64,000 nt of DNA, taken from the NCBI GenBank assembly GCA_020205615.1, contig CM035168.1, positions 3,972,237-4,036,236 on the forward strand. The letters are read 5' to 3'. The notes beneath the pieces are model-generated. The model had not been told where the DNA came from. It did no database searches and worked only from the letters and a program-made list of their open reading frames with translations. The translations under genes and the position numbers were made by a program. This stretch comes from Panax quinquefolius (taxonomy: Eukaryota; Streptophyta; Magnoliopsida; Apiales; Araliaceae). Below are positions 44,721-55,970 of the stretch, in pieces; the first letter of the stretch is position 1; each line of letters begins with the position of its first letter.

Positions 44721-44739
44721 CCCTAAGCTTTGATACTAA
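44721..44739 (-). other. tRNA primer binding site of F
   Basis: On the minus strand TTAGTATCAAAGCTTAGGG directly follows the LTR end, related to TGGTATCAGAGC. Confidence 0.8.
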
Positions 44740-45985
44740 TGTGGACGCCCCAAAATAGGTATACATCACCTATCCCGAAGTCGCCAAATACATGGTACGT
44801 AATACAAATACAATCTTTAATATACAACAAAAGAGTCATGAGTTTTAATACAAATATTGCTTTCTCTAGACAATATCCACTCTCGTAATAAGTCCTCATT
44901 ACATTTATTGTCACACTATTTAACATATTAGTGAGGACTACTAATGTTATCCTTCGACCGTGTCACTCCGCTTCCCGACTAGTCCCCGCTATGTTCTCAT
45001 TTCAAGAGAAGAACAATGAAAGCAAAAGGGTGAGCTCAACTAGCCCAAGAAGAAATATTATGACTAAGATAATGCGTAATAAATTATCATTAGTCTTCAA
45101 CAATATTAAACCGATAAAATACAATTGACATCAAGTTTAACTCATAGTTGAACAAGCAATTCATTAAAAGAGTCAAGTAGAGAATAAAATCTACTATCTT
45201 TTATGATTTAAAAAGGTTTTTCATCACTTTTATCATTTGGGACTCAAATTTTAATAAATAATCCACATCATCAAATCACCCTGACATTACTACCAAGGAT
45301 ATTCTTTAGTATCACGATCACAATTATTCACGACTACTGCCAAGGACATTCGTGGTATTCATCAATGGTCATGATCATGCCAACAACTCGTCCATCAATG
45401 CACTACGGGCCAATGAGGACTTTTATCACATCATTTATAACATTACTACCATGATTATCTTAATAATCCTCGGTCATAATCATACCAAGTCAATCTATGT
45501 TCATGTGCCATGATGACTTTCAAAAAAAATATAAACATGAGGATGATGACAATGATATAAAAATTCAATAAAACAAGTTCACTTAATTAATTTATCCAGA
45601 ACTAATAACGCCCAAATTGTCAACATGATACTTCTTTGTAGAGTAAAATTTAAGAATGCTCAGAAGAATATTTCCATGAAAAGATACTGGATGAAGCGCA
45701 AATATCAAGGATAGTCTACTAATTTCATGGAGTATAGAAGTCAAAAATTTAACCAACTGAGTATAATAAGGAATGGAATAACAAAAGAAATCACCAAACA
45801 TGCGGTAGAGCCAAGATACGTCAAGTTATTCCAAAGCAGAATAATAAAAACGGAACCGTGTCCGCCAGAAAAGCGCATGCAGGATATTCCAATAGAATAA
45901 TAATGACGGAACTGTGAATCCATGAAACGCATGCATACATGATATTCCAAATGTAATCATAAAAGACGTAACTGTGTTCGTAAAA
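44740..45985 (-). mobile_element. B-type LTR, last 1250 bases, reverse (5' LTR of F)
   Basis: Begins (plus-strand left) as the reverse complement of GGGGCGTCCACA-like LTR end. It contains the terminal hairpin (44895-44943), the AGTTGAGCTCACCC block (45028-45043), B-type hairpins and the start of the ATTCCA array (45770-45960). It switches at about 45985 to forward LTR sequence, losing the promoter half. Confidence 0.86.
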
Positions 45986-46211
45986 GCTACGTATGATGTG
46001 ATGGTGTCTTAGTAGTCCTCACTATTCTATAAAATAGTGTGATAATAAATGTAATGAGGACTTATTCTGAGAGTGGATATTGTCTAGAAGATAATATTTG
46101 TATTAAAACTCATAGTTGTTGTTGTTGTATATTTACGATTGTATTTGTATTCTGTACCATATATTTGGCGACTCAGAATAAGTGATGTATACCTATTTTG
46201 GGGGCGTCACA
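45986..46211 (+). mobile_element. LTR end, 225 bases (5' LTR of E4)
   Basis: Forward LTR end with terminal hairpin (46014-46062) and TTTTGGGGGCGTCACA, followed by a PBS. It is joined head to head with the reverse LTR of F. It has no promoter. Confidence 0.86.
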
Positions 46212-46213
46212 GT

Positions 46214-46228
46214 TGGTATCAAAGCTTA
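46214..46228 (+). other. tRNA primer binding site of E4
   Basis: TGGTATCAAAGCTTA three bases after the LTR end, only one or two changes from TGGTATCAGAGCTTA. Confidence 0.85.
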
Positions 46229-46396
46229 GGGATATGATCCCTGGCTAAGATGTGAGACAAGAACTAGGAGGGGAGAGATTTAAAATTACTTCGCTAGTAT
46301 GACCTACCTAAGTTTATTTGGTATTTAATTGGCTCACGTAGTATAGGATAATATGTGATATGTTAATTAACCCTTGTTTTGTGATAATATTTGAAA

Positions 46397-47607
46397 ATGG
46401 CATCCGAGAATGTTGAAAACATCAATGGAGCACAGGAGACCATTGAGTCTCCACAAATTAATAACCAGGACAATATGCATCAGGAAGGCGACAATCCTCA
46501 TGCAAACAACAACACTGATCAAATGATGAACGATGGAATGTTCCGAGGCTTCATGCAATTCATGCAACATCAGGCGAGAGCGGCTCCTATCCAAAATGTA
46601 GGTGAAAACACTGGCAACTCTCGGACGGTCACTGCCAAACAGTTCAAGGAGGTGGGACCACCGAAGTTTTTTGGAGAGCCAAAGCCACTTAAGGCGGAGA
46701 CATGGATAAAGCAGATCAACAAGATATTTGATGTCTTCGGATGCTCCAATGAGCAAAACGTTCCCTTTGCCACCTTCATATGTCATGTGCAGAGCGAGAC
46801 ATCGTGGGAATCAGAAAGCATACTCAACCGCCAAGATCAAGATGTCTTAGGAGAAGTTCCAAAAACTGTTCAATGACAAGTACTTTCCCGAAGGTATTCG
46901 TCACATGAAAGAGGTAGAGTTCATTAAACTAAAACAAAACAATATGACCGTGTCGCAGTATGAAGCCAAGTTTTCCGAGTTGTCCCGGTTTGCGTCCCAT
47001 TTGGTTAATAATGAGGAGAGAATGACACGAATATTTCTAAGAGGTTTGAAACCTGAGATACGTCAATATCTTATCTCTCATAAACTGTGTTTGTATTCAG
47101 ATGTTGTTAATAGGGCTCAGTTATTGGAGTGCGATAATGAGTCAACCCAACCAAAAGAGAGCAGTCGGCAAAATGATAATACCAGTGAAAATATTCATCG
47201 AAGCGGTGACAATAAGTGTGGAGGGAATCAACATGCCAAAAATGGTAACCACTTCGGTGGTAATCATGGCCAAAACAATAAGAATGGATATTTCAAGAAG
47301 AGGAGATTCAACAATGATGGAAAGACATCAGCATCAGCACCTATCGTTAAGGAAGGAGAACGACCACCTATCATATGCTTCAAATGTGGAGGGGAGGGAC
47401 ACATCAGTCCAAATTGCGCGTTGCCCTCTAAAGCATGTTACAATTTTGAAAGAGAAGGTCACCTGGCTCGATTTTGTTTTACACCAAAGACAAGTCCAGC
47501 TGGGATGGAGGCATCAAAGGCCGTCCCAGATAAGACAAAACCAGTAGTTCAAGGGAGAGCGTTTGTCCTGACCTCCCAGAAAGCAAGGAACCAGAACGAG
47601 GTCATCA
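46397..47607 (+). pseudogene. gag of E4
   Basis: The first part is open from the ATG at 46397 to about 46876 (MASENVENING to a frameshift after the ETSWES region). The second part is open from 46905 in one frame that continues into PR. It shows SQYEAKFSELSRFASHLV, ERMTRIFLRGLKPEIRQYL, the Asn-rich linker and two zinc knuckles (about 47377-47477). The first, CFKCGGEGHISPNC, is intact. The second reads CYNFEREGHLARFC, with Cys replaced by Phe. One frame break separates the two halves. Confidence 0.88.
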
Positions 47608-47817
47608 CATGTAAGCTTATCATAAACTCTAGCGAAGTATATACCTTATTTGATACCGGTTCTACCAATTCTTTTATTTCTCCTACTTGCGCTCAATGTT
47701 TAAATTTGACTCCGGAGAAATTGTACTTTGAAATATCTGTTAAAATTCCATTGGAAGAAACCTTCATTACATCTACTGTTTATAAGTCTTGTTTAGTTCA
47801 AATCGGTACCCTCACAT
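47608..47817 (+). pseudogene. truncated protease of E4
   Basis: In frame with gag. LFDTGSTNSFISPTCAQ contains the active-site Asp, with Asn at the usual His position. The coding match stops at about 47817 after VQIGTLT, where LTR sequence begins. The frame runs on through the LTR for about 31 more codons to 47912 and would add an unrelated tail. RT, RH, IN and CHD are all missing. Confidence 0.87.
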
Positions 47818-48037
47818 GTATCATTGTCATCATCCTCCTCATGTTTATATCATTGTCATCATCCTCATGTTTATATTGTGATAAAAGTCCTCATTGGCCC
47901 GTAGTGTATTGATGGACAGTTGTTGGTACGATTATGACTATTTATCGGTATAATCATGACCTGTAATGTTACAAATGACCATGTGGTAATAGTCATCATT
48001 GGCCCCTAATGCATTGATGGACAGTTGTTGGCATGAT
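47818..48037 (+). mobile_element. B-type LTR piece left of the solo LTR
   Basis: B LTR sequence from TCATTGTCATCATCC on. It has a near-exact 26-29 base tandem duplication at 47820-47875 and a deletion to AAAAGTCCTCATTGGCCCG. It continues at 50384 after the solo LTR. Confidence 0.84.
48033..48037 (+). repeat. target site duplication of solo LTR, left
   Basis: ATGAT before TGTAAGACCCC. Unoccupied relatives read GGCATGATCATGACC. Confidence 0.92.
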
Positions 48038-50378
48038 TGTAAGACCCCAACTTTTATGAATAAAATAGAATTTTTTCTATTTATTATTTTGAAATAGTAA
48101 GGGGTTGATTCGATTAATTTGGTTAGTTATGGGTAAAATGAGCAAATATTTTAAATAAGCAAGTGGTTATAAAATCCTTATTATTGTCGGGGAATATTCG
48201 TTTGGTCGTAGAATATTCTTGCTGTTGGGGAATATTAAATACGACAAGAACCATTTGTGGGCTCCATAATGTAAAAACCGCCGGATGAAGAAAATGACAT
48301 GTATGAGTTTTTTTATAAATAACAGCGTAGTTGTTACCGTTAACATTGTTGGAATACCCAGTGGGTAAAATACAGTAATACGTGGTGTAACACAGTATCA
48401 CACAATATTGCATAAATTATTGATCCTTACGTAAGAAGTCACTACTCAATATTTGTTATAGTAATTATTGTTCAATATTTTATTTTATTGATTCAATAAT
48501 TGCTACGTTGATATTTTATATTATTGATTCAATAATTGTCACTACACAGTATTTTCCATTATCAGATCAATAATTCATATTTTTTGAATAATATTATTAG
48601 ATAGCATTATTGGCAATGTCTAAGGAAGTTCTGCATACAAAAAGGGTTTGATCACCTAATTCATGGCCACAAGAAGAGAAATCCTTATCGGAAAGCCCCA
48701 TTTCTTGGGAACGACCTGATTGTCATTATTGTGATTCTATAATATTATTTGTGAATAATTAATTATTGATTTATATGATAATAAAATATTTATTTCATGT
48801 AGATATAAATGAAGGAATTAATACTGAGGTGTTTTATCAGTATTTTATCAGAATAGAGGTGTTGAAAATCATCCGTATGTGAATTTCGGTCATTTTTCGT
48901 TTAGAATTTGGAAAAAAATTCTTCTACAAAGTTGTAGAGAATTAAATTTCCTATGAAATGGACATAAGATTTGAATTTTTTTGATAAAATGGTTATTTAT
49001 TATGAATTATTGAAGTTCCGGAATAATTAATTTTTGATTTTTTTTTTTAAAATATTAATATTTTATTAAATTTTCTACTTTGGCGTTCTAAGCATTTTTT
49101 TATAAATAGGGTGCTTAGGTTAGAATTGAAAATCACACCAGAATCAGAAGTTTTCTCTCTACTATATCGAGCGTATTTTTGTGAGTATTTAGATACTTTG
49201 AGAGTTGATAAGTAGTGCAAATTTCCTTCAACATTATATCCAATATTCCAGTCAGAGGTACTATTATTTTGAGGTAATGGATTTTATTTTTTTCATAAAT
49301 GATATTATTTCTTTTAATATCATTATACCAAAATATTGATATAAATTTTATTGTGAAATTTTTACCTTTTCATATCGAGATTACTATTCACAAATACGAC
49401 ACTATTCACGTATACGACACTTTTCACGAATACAGCACTATTCACAGAAAAATTAAATTTTCTTTTCTTTGTCCAAGTTGTCTATTATGGTTACTATCTT
49501 TGATTGTATCCATGTTTTGATCTTCATTCTTGAATTTTGCTCCACAATTGTTACTATGGAGTATTTCTGAACTTGGATGAACTAAAGTACGAATCCCTAA
49601 TCTTTGTCCTTTTATCTCACTGGATTCGTTTTCTTTAAAATATTTTTATCATCCTCAGTCCTAAATGGTGATATAACTGAATATCTTTGGCCTGTAGTGC
49701 AAAGATGAATGATTACCTGATGAATATCTTTGGCCCGTAGTGCAAAGATGGACAGATGTTGAGATGAACATGACCAACTGGTGATACGAATGAATATCTT
49801 TGGCCCGTAGTGCAAAGATGAATATTGATTCAAGATGTATATTGATTGATATTACGGGGATACAATATTGATGATGGACTTTTGATTCGTAGAATATAGT
49901 AGACTTTATTCTCTACTTAACTCTTCTAATGAATTGTTATTTCCGCTGCGAATATTGATCTAAAACTTGTTGTCCATTATATTTTATCTGATTTATTGAA
50001 GGCTAACGATAATTTATTTTTCATTATCTTAGTCATAATATTATTTACTGGGCTAGTTGAGCTCATCATTTTCCTTTTTGTTCCATTTTTCTTCTCAGGA
50101 GGCGAGAATATAGCGGGAATTAGTCAGGGTATAGAGTGATGGTTCAAGACAGTTGTTTTAATAGTCCTCACTATTTTGTAAAACAGTGTATCAATAATTA
50201 TAATGAGGACTTATTTGAGTTTGGATATTGTCTAGAAGATAATATTTGTATTTAAACTCACAGTATATGTGTTATCTTATTTTTCACGACAATTGTAATA
50301 ATGAAGTTGTAGTTATTTTCTGTACCATGTATTTGGCAACTCAGAATGGGTTGTGTGGACCTATTTTGGGGCGTCACA
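48038..50378 (+). mobile_element. solo A-type LTR
   Basis: A complete 2341-base LTR (TGTAAGACCCC to GGGGCGTCACA) with no internal region, flanked by ATGAT on both sides. This is the expected product of recombination between the two LTRs of one element. TATA at 49101-49108, TTCACG/TACGACACTATTC repeats (49381-49450), ATCTTTGG...CAAAGAT hairpins (49682-49823), terminal hairpin (50164-50210). Confidence 0.93.
49101..49108 (+). promoter_or_regulatory. LTR TATA box
   Basis: TATAAATA in the context TTTTATAAATAGGGTGC. Confidence 0.75.
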
Positions 50379-50383
50379 ATGAT
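50379..50383 (+). repeat. target site duplication of solo LTR, right
   Basis: ATGAT after GTCACA, matching 48033-48037. Confidence 0.92.
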
Positions 50384-50966
50384 CATGACCATTGGTGATA
50401 ATAACGAATATCTTTGGCCCGTAGTGCATGGATAATTCGATGATGTGGATTATTGAGTTGTGTTACAGCGATAAAATATTGATGATGAACTTTTAAATCA
50501 TAGAAGATAGTAGATATCATGCTCTACTTGACTCTTCTAATGGATTGCTTGTTCCGCTATAGTTAAACTTGTTGTTTATTGTATTCTATCAGTTTAACAC
50601 TGTTGAAGGCTAACGATAATTTATTCTACATTATCTTAGTCATAATATTTTTTACTGGGCTAGTTGATCTCACCCTTTGCTTTCATTGTTTTCTTCAGGA
50701 AATGAGAACGTAGCCGGGACTAGTCGGGGAATGGAGTGATGATAGAGATGGTGGTCAGAGTAGTCTTCACTATTTTATAAAATAGTGTGATAATAATTGT
50801 AATGAGGACTCCATTTGAGTTTGGATATTATCTATGAGATAATATTCGTGTTAAAACTCTCAGCTATGTTTTTGTCGTATTGTATAAGGAAGTTTATATT
50901 TAAGTTCTGTACCATGTATTTGGCGACTCAGAATGGGTTGTGTATACCTATTTTGGGGGCGTCATA
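50384..50966 (+). mobile_element. B-type LTR end right of the solo LTR
   Basis: Continues the B LTR from CATGACCATTGGTGA to the LTR end TTTTGGGGGCGTCATA. It contains the perfect 20-base palindrome CACTATTTTATAAAATAGTG at 50768-50787 inside the terminal hairpin. It is the right border of the E4-type element. Non-LTR DNA follows. Confidence 0.87.
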
Positions 50967-51308
50967 GGTAGCATATGTTACATAGAGTTAGGTAACCGTT
51001 TCGAGTCATCAACCAGTGTGGATGGTATTTGATCGTATGGAGTGAATTGAAATTCATATGTATGAATGGGAATCTTATCTAAATTAATCTTTTATGGATG
51101 TTGAGTAGCTCTGAAAGAACCACCGTTCTGACTGACAACAAAATTGGTGATTATAAAAACTTTTTGTTCCTTCACTGTTGTTTGAAATTTAGTAAAAAGT
51201 GACATTTTAATACTCGTTTGTATTTTGTCATCTAATAAAAGTATAATATGCATATGTTAAGATGTTGTAATTTAAGATATTATTTTAAGATGTTAATTTG
51301 GAGTTGTG

Positions 51309-51310
<2 letters not shown>

Positions 51311-51358
<48 letters not shown>
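51311..51358. repeat. (TA)n microsatellite
   Basis: About 23 uninterrupted TA units. Confidence 0.95.
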
Positions 51359-51363
<5 letters not shown>

Positions 51364-51893
51364 TCATCCAACAATACCATCTCGATGTCGTTTATATAGT
51401 CTGCTTTGTTGAAGCTTGGCATATTCCAGAGTTGAGTTATCCTGACTTTAATCTTCCACGTCTCTTTGATAGGGCTGATGTCATCAACAAAATCGTATCT
51501 AGTCGTCATCTAAATAATGGGATAGGTAAAATATAAGATAAATGTTTAGCAGAAAATAATAAGGAGATAATTGTTTGTAGCATGAGTTGTTAAGTAATAG
51601 TTGGTATGTATTTATAGGGAGAATATTATGTTAAATAACGGAGAGTAATGATAATAGCTCAGTAATGATAATATCATAAAATAGTGATTTTAGGAGATAA
51701 TAATTAAATTAGAAAGGATAATGTCATAACAGTTGACATTACCAAAACAGTTTAGATTTGTAGTGATTTAGGGGATTATAGTTTCAAAATATTAATAGTA
51801 ATATAAAAACCGTTTAGATTGAGAAAGTAGTGATTTAAGAGATTATAAAATCAACATAGTAAATTATGATTGATATTATTTGTTATTTTATTA

Positions 51894-52545
51894 ATTGTTT
51901 TAAATGTTTTAAACTATATAATATTATGTTATAATATAATTATAAATGGTATAATAACATTTTGTAATATAATTAAATTAGTAAGGATAATATCCCATAC
52001 GCTTTAGATAGGTAGTTATTTTGTTAAATACTTGTATTATAATATTATACCAAAATATAATGTATGGTATAATTAGAAATGGTATAATATTAGAAAAGTA
52101 GTGATTTTAGGATATAATTGTTTTAAATGTTTTAAATCAGTATAATATTATGTTGTAATATAATTATAAATGGTATAATATTATGTTGTAATATAATTAA
52201 ATTAGTAATGATAATATCCACACAGATTTAGATAGGTATGTAATTATTTTGTTATATAATCGTGTTTTATAATATTATACCATACATGTATAATATAATA
52301 TAAGGTATAATTATGAGTGGTATAATATTAGAAAAGTAGTGATTTTAGGATATAATTGTTTTAAATGTTTTAAATCGTATAATATTATGTTGTAATATAA
52401 TTATAAATAGTATAATATTATGTTGTAATATAATTAAATTAGTAATGATAATATCCGCACAGTTTAGATAGGTAATTATTTTGTTATATACGTGTATATT
52501 ATAATATTATACCATACATGTATGATATAATGTGTTAGTTCCCAG
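51894..52545. repeat. AT-rich minisatellite, unit about 223-238 bases
   Basis: The anchor ATTGTTTTAAATGTTTTAAA occurs at 51894, 52117 and 52355. Each unit continues with TATAATATTATGTTGTAATA, TAGTAATGATAATATCC-like and TAGATAGG stretches. The third unit is slightly shortened. It may form part of an AT-rich MITE-like or satellite array. Confidence 0.85.
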
Positions 52546-52786
52546 TAGGCACAATATAGATCTAGAAGGGGGGATGAATAGATCCTTTTTTTAATTTCAA
52601 ATACTTTTCTGTTTCATTTTGTATTACTAATTATTAGCATATGACAAACATAAGAATCTTTTCAATCACAGCGGAATAAGTAAAAGATTCTTTTTATTGA
52701 TATATTCATAATCAGACAAACATTGTTCGTAGAGTTAATTCAGTAGTAAGCAGTTAAAGCATACATAGCAGTTATAGCAGTTAATG

Positions 52787-55299
52787 TGTAAGACTCCAAT
52801 TTTTTTTTTTAATAAAATCAAATTTCCTCTAATTATTATTGTGAATAATAAGAATTTAATTTGATATAATATTTTGGTTATGGGTGAAATGTGCAAATTT
52901 TGCAAAATAAGCAAGTGGTTATAAAATATTCATTGTTATCGGGAAATATTCGCTTGGTCATAGAATATTCTTGTTGTTGGGGAATATTCGTACGACGGCG
53001 TAGCCATTCGTGGGCCTCATAATAGAATAACTGTCGGATGAAGAAAATGACAAAGTTTGAGTTTTTATAAATAACGGCGTAATTGTTACCAAGTTAACAC
53101 TTTGTTGGAATACGATGGTTAAAAAATACAAGTAATACGCGTGGTTGCACAAGAATACACTCAGATTGCACAATATTTTTGAATTATTGATCCTTACGTA
53201 AGAAAGCACTACTCAATAATTGTTACAAAGAATTACTATTCAATATTTTATTTTATTGATTCAATAATTGTCATATTGATATTTTATATTATTGTTGTTT
53301 CAATAATTGTCAACGCACAGTATTTCTCATTATCATATCAATAATTCATATTATTTGAATAATATTATTAGATAGTATTATTTGCAATATCTAGAAAGTT
53401 CTGTCTAAGGAGAGGTTTGGTCACCTAATTGCGAGCCAGTAAGGAGAAATCCTTATTGGAAAGCCCCCTCTTTCTTGAGAACTGCTTAGTTGTCATTATT
53501 ATGATTCTGTAATATTATTTGTGAATAATTAATTATTGATAAGGAAATATTTATTTGATGCGAATATAAATGATGGATTTATTTATTTTATGTGGTTATA
53601 ATTGAAGGAATTAATGTTGAGGTGTTTTATCAAGATTTTTGTTTTAATGGAGGTATTAAAATTAAATCAAGATTTTTACGATATATTATGTGAGTTATAA
53701 TTTTAATCAAACCGTTAGATCGTTGTGATTTTTGGATATGTTATACATATATAAGTTGAGTATATGTCCACAAATTTTAAACCGTTAAAAATGAACGTAT
53801 GATTTGTTATGAATTTTAAGAGGTGGCTGATTCAGAAATTAAGTTTATAAATGATTTTGGTAGAAAATTCTAGAATTGAGTGGGCCCCACTTGTGGTTGG
53901 TGAAGAAATGTACTGAATATTATTTCAAATGTGGTGGGTGGCAATAGTAGCAGGTAAAGCCATCAGTAAAGAAGTCAAGTCCGCTTTCTGCGTGCTAATA
54001 TTTTCCTATAAATAGAGGGCTAAGTTAGAATTGAAAATCACACCAGAAACATAAAATTTCTCTTCTCTCTATATTATCGAGCGATTTTGTGAGTATTTAG
54101 ATACTTTGAGAGTTGTTGTTCAAAGATAAGTTTCATTCAAAGATCACTTCCGACCTTTCATTCCAAATCTTGTTTTTTTCGAGGTAAGTGGATGTTATTT
54201 TCTTCTTAAATGATATTATTTTCTTCAATATCATTACGCCAAATATTGTTTTGAACTTTTAATCAAATTTGGAACTTTTTTGTGCCGGGATTACAATTCA
54301 ACGATACTCAAGACTATTCACTTAATACAAAGATTATTCACCTAAAAATTAAAATTTTCCTTTTCGGTCCAAGATGTCTATTATGGTTACTATCTTTGAT
54401 TATATCCATGTTTTGATCTTTATTTTGAATTTCGCTTCACAATTGGCTATTATGAAGTATTATTGATCTTCGATAAATTGTACTACTTAATCCTCGATAT
54501 TTGTTCTTCCGCCTCACCGGATTCGCTTTTCTTTTAAAATATTTTTCATCATCCCTCTTTAAATGATGATATTATCGAATATCTTTGGCCCGTAGTGCAA
54601 AGATGAATGAATAATTGATGAATATCTTTGGCCCGTAGGCAAAAGAAGAACAAGTGTTGAGATGAATATGACCAATTTGGTGGTATAAATGAATATCTTT
54701 CGGCTCAGTAGTGCAAAGATGAATATTTGATGCAAGATGTATATTGATTTTTTTGTTACATGTGGATAAAATATTGATGATGGAATTTTAAATCTTAGAA
54801 GATAGTAGAACTCATTCTCTACGTGACTTTCTAATGGATTGCCGCTTTTCTTTGCATTTGTTGATCTAAAACTTGTTGTCTATTATATTTTATCGATTTT
54901 TCCTGTTAAAGACTAATGATAATTTTTATCAGATATTATCTTAGTCATAATATTCTTTATTGGGCTAGTTGAGCTCACCCTTTTCCCTTTTGTTCCATTT
55001 TTCTTTCTCGTGGAGGTGAGAACATATAGCAGGATCTAGTGGGTATGGAGTGATGGTTCTAGAAAGATGTTTTAGCAAATCCTCACTATTTCGTAAAATA
55101 GAGTATGAATAATTGTAATGAGGACTTATTTGAGTGTTGATATTGTCTGTAAGACAATATTTGTATTTAAACCTCAAAGATCATGTGTGTGTCGTATTTT
55201 GCACTCAAGCAATTGTATTATCAAGTCAGTAGTTTGCTTTCTGTACATCATGTATTTGGTGACTCGAGAATGGGTGTTATATACCTATTTTGGGGGCAT
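52787..55299 (+). mobile_element. A-like 5' LTR of G
   Basis: Starts TGTAAGACTCC followed by a poly-T run and ends TTTTGGGGGCATC. 2513 bases. TATA at 54007-54014, ATCTTTGGCCCGTAGTG hairpins at 54580-54725, AGTTGAGCTCACCC block at 54967-54983, terminal hairpin at 55078-55126. Confidence 0.9.
54007..54014 (+). promoter_or_regulatory. LTR TATA box
   Basis: TATAAATA in the context TTCCTATAAATAGAGGGC. Confidence 0.75.
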
Positions 55300-55302
55300 C
55301 GG

Positions 55303-55318
55303 CTTGTATCGAGCTTAA
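55303..55318 (+). other. tRNA primer binding site of G
   Basis: CTTGTATCGAGCTTAAGG after the LTR end, a decayed TGGTATCAGAGC site. Confidence 0.7.
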
Positions 55319-55490
55319 GGATATAGTCTCTCAAGCGGAGATCGGGGAATAGAACTAGAGGGGAGAGATAAGTAAATCCTTCGCTAGTGTGTCCTATCTA
55401 AAGCTTATTTGTCGGGTCACCATAATATAGGAATATTATGTGATATGTTAATTTTTTTAATTAACCCTTGTTTTATGGCAAGATTTAAGA

Positions 55491-55970
55491 ATGGTCACGA
55501 GAACGTTAACAATGGAGTGTATGAGGCGTGGAACAACCTTTAGTCACAAACCAGAGAACGTGCAACGGAAGGAAATATTCCTCCTATAAACAACACTACC
55601 GAAAGCAAACGATGAATGATGGAATGTTTAGGAGCTTTTTCATAGTTCATGCAAAAAATCGCACGAGGAGACTCGTGTACAAAATACGGTGGAAGTGATA
55701 AGAACGCTGCCATTCACATCACTGACAAGCGATTCAAGGAGTTGGGACCACCGTAATTCTTCTGAAAGCCGATCCGATTAAGTGCTAAACGTGGGTCAAG
55801 CAAATTAAAAAGATATTCGATGTCTTGGGATGCGGAAGAATGAAGGTTCCGTTCGCCACCTTTATGTTAAGTGGTGAGGCGACATCGGTGGGAATCTTTG
55901 AAGCGCACTCACCAAACCAGCACTCAACATGTCTTGGGAAAGATTTCAGAAACTATTCAATGACAAGTAC
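55491..55970 (+). pseudogene. gag of G, N-terminal part
   Basis: The ATG at 55491 sits in the conserved context after the PBS leader. The ENVNNG motif is in a shifted frame. Later matches include GMFRSF (about 55620), KRFKELGPP (about 55730) and KIFDVLGC (about 55810). Indels are dense. It is interrupted within the NDKYFPESIRHMKE motif by element H after GACAAGTAC and continues at 61108. Confidence 0.83.
55966..55970 (+). repeat. target site duplication of H, left
   Basis: AGTAC before TGTGACGCC; repeated at 61108-61112. Confidence 0.93.

Larger units (their letters stand above)
50967..52786. other. AT-rich non-LTR DNA, no gene seen
   Basis: The only long stretch without chromovirus sequence. 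It holds a (TA)n microsatellite (51311-51358), a minisatellite (51894-52545) and short frames with no recognisable protein. The end (52540-52640) contains GATCTAGAAGGGGGGATGAA, a motif I associate with other plant LTR elements, so part of it may be an older mobile element. It may otherwise be the original genomic background. Confidence 0.6.

Noticed and set aside
46214..46228. Possible tRNA gene fragment
   Set aside because: Only the short primer-complementary stretch is present, at the fixed position after an LTR. No cloverleaf is present.
51306..51536. Open frames with Tyr-Ile repeats on both strands
   Set aside because: They are translations of the (TA)n microsatellite and have no other protein features.
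52540..52640. Calling a copia-type LTR from the GATCTAGAAGGGGGGATGAA motif
   Set aside because: Only one short remembered motif and no LTR ends, PBS or coding sequence, so it is noted but not annotated as an element.
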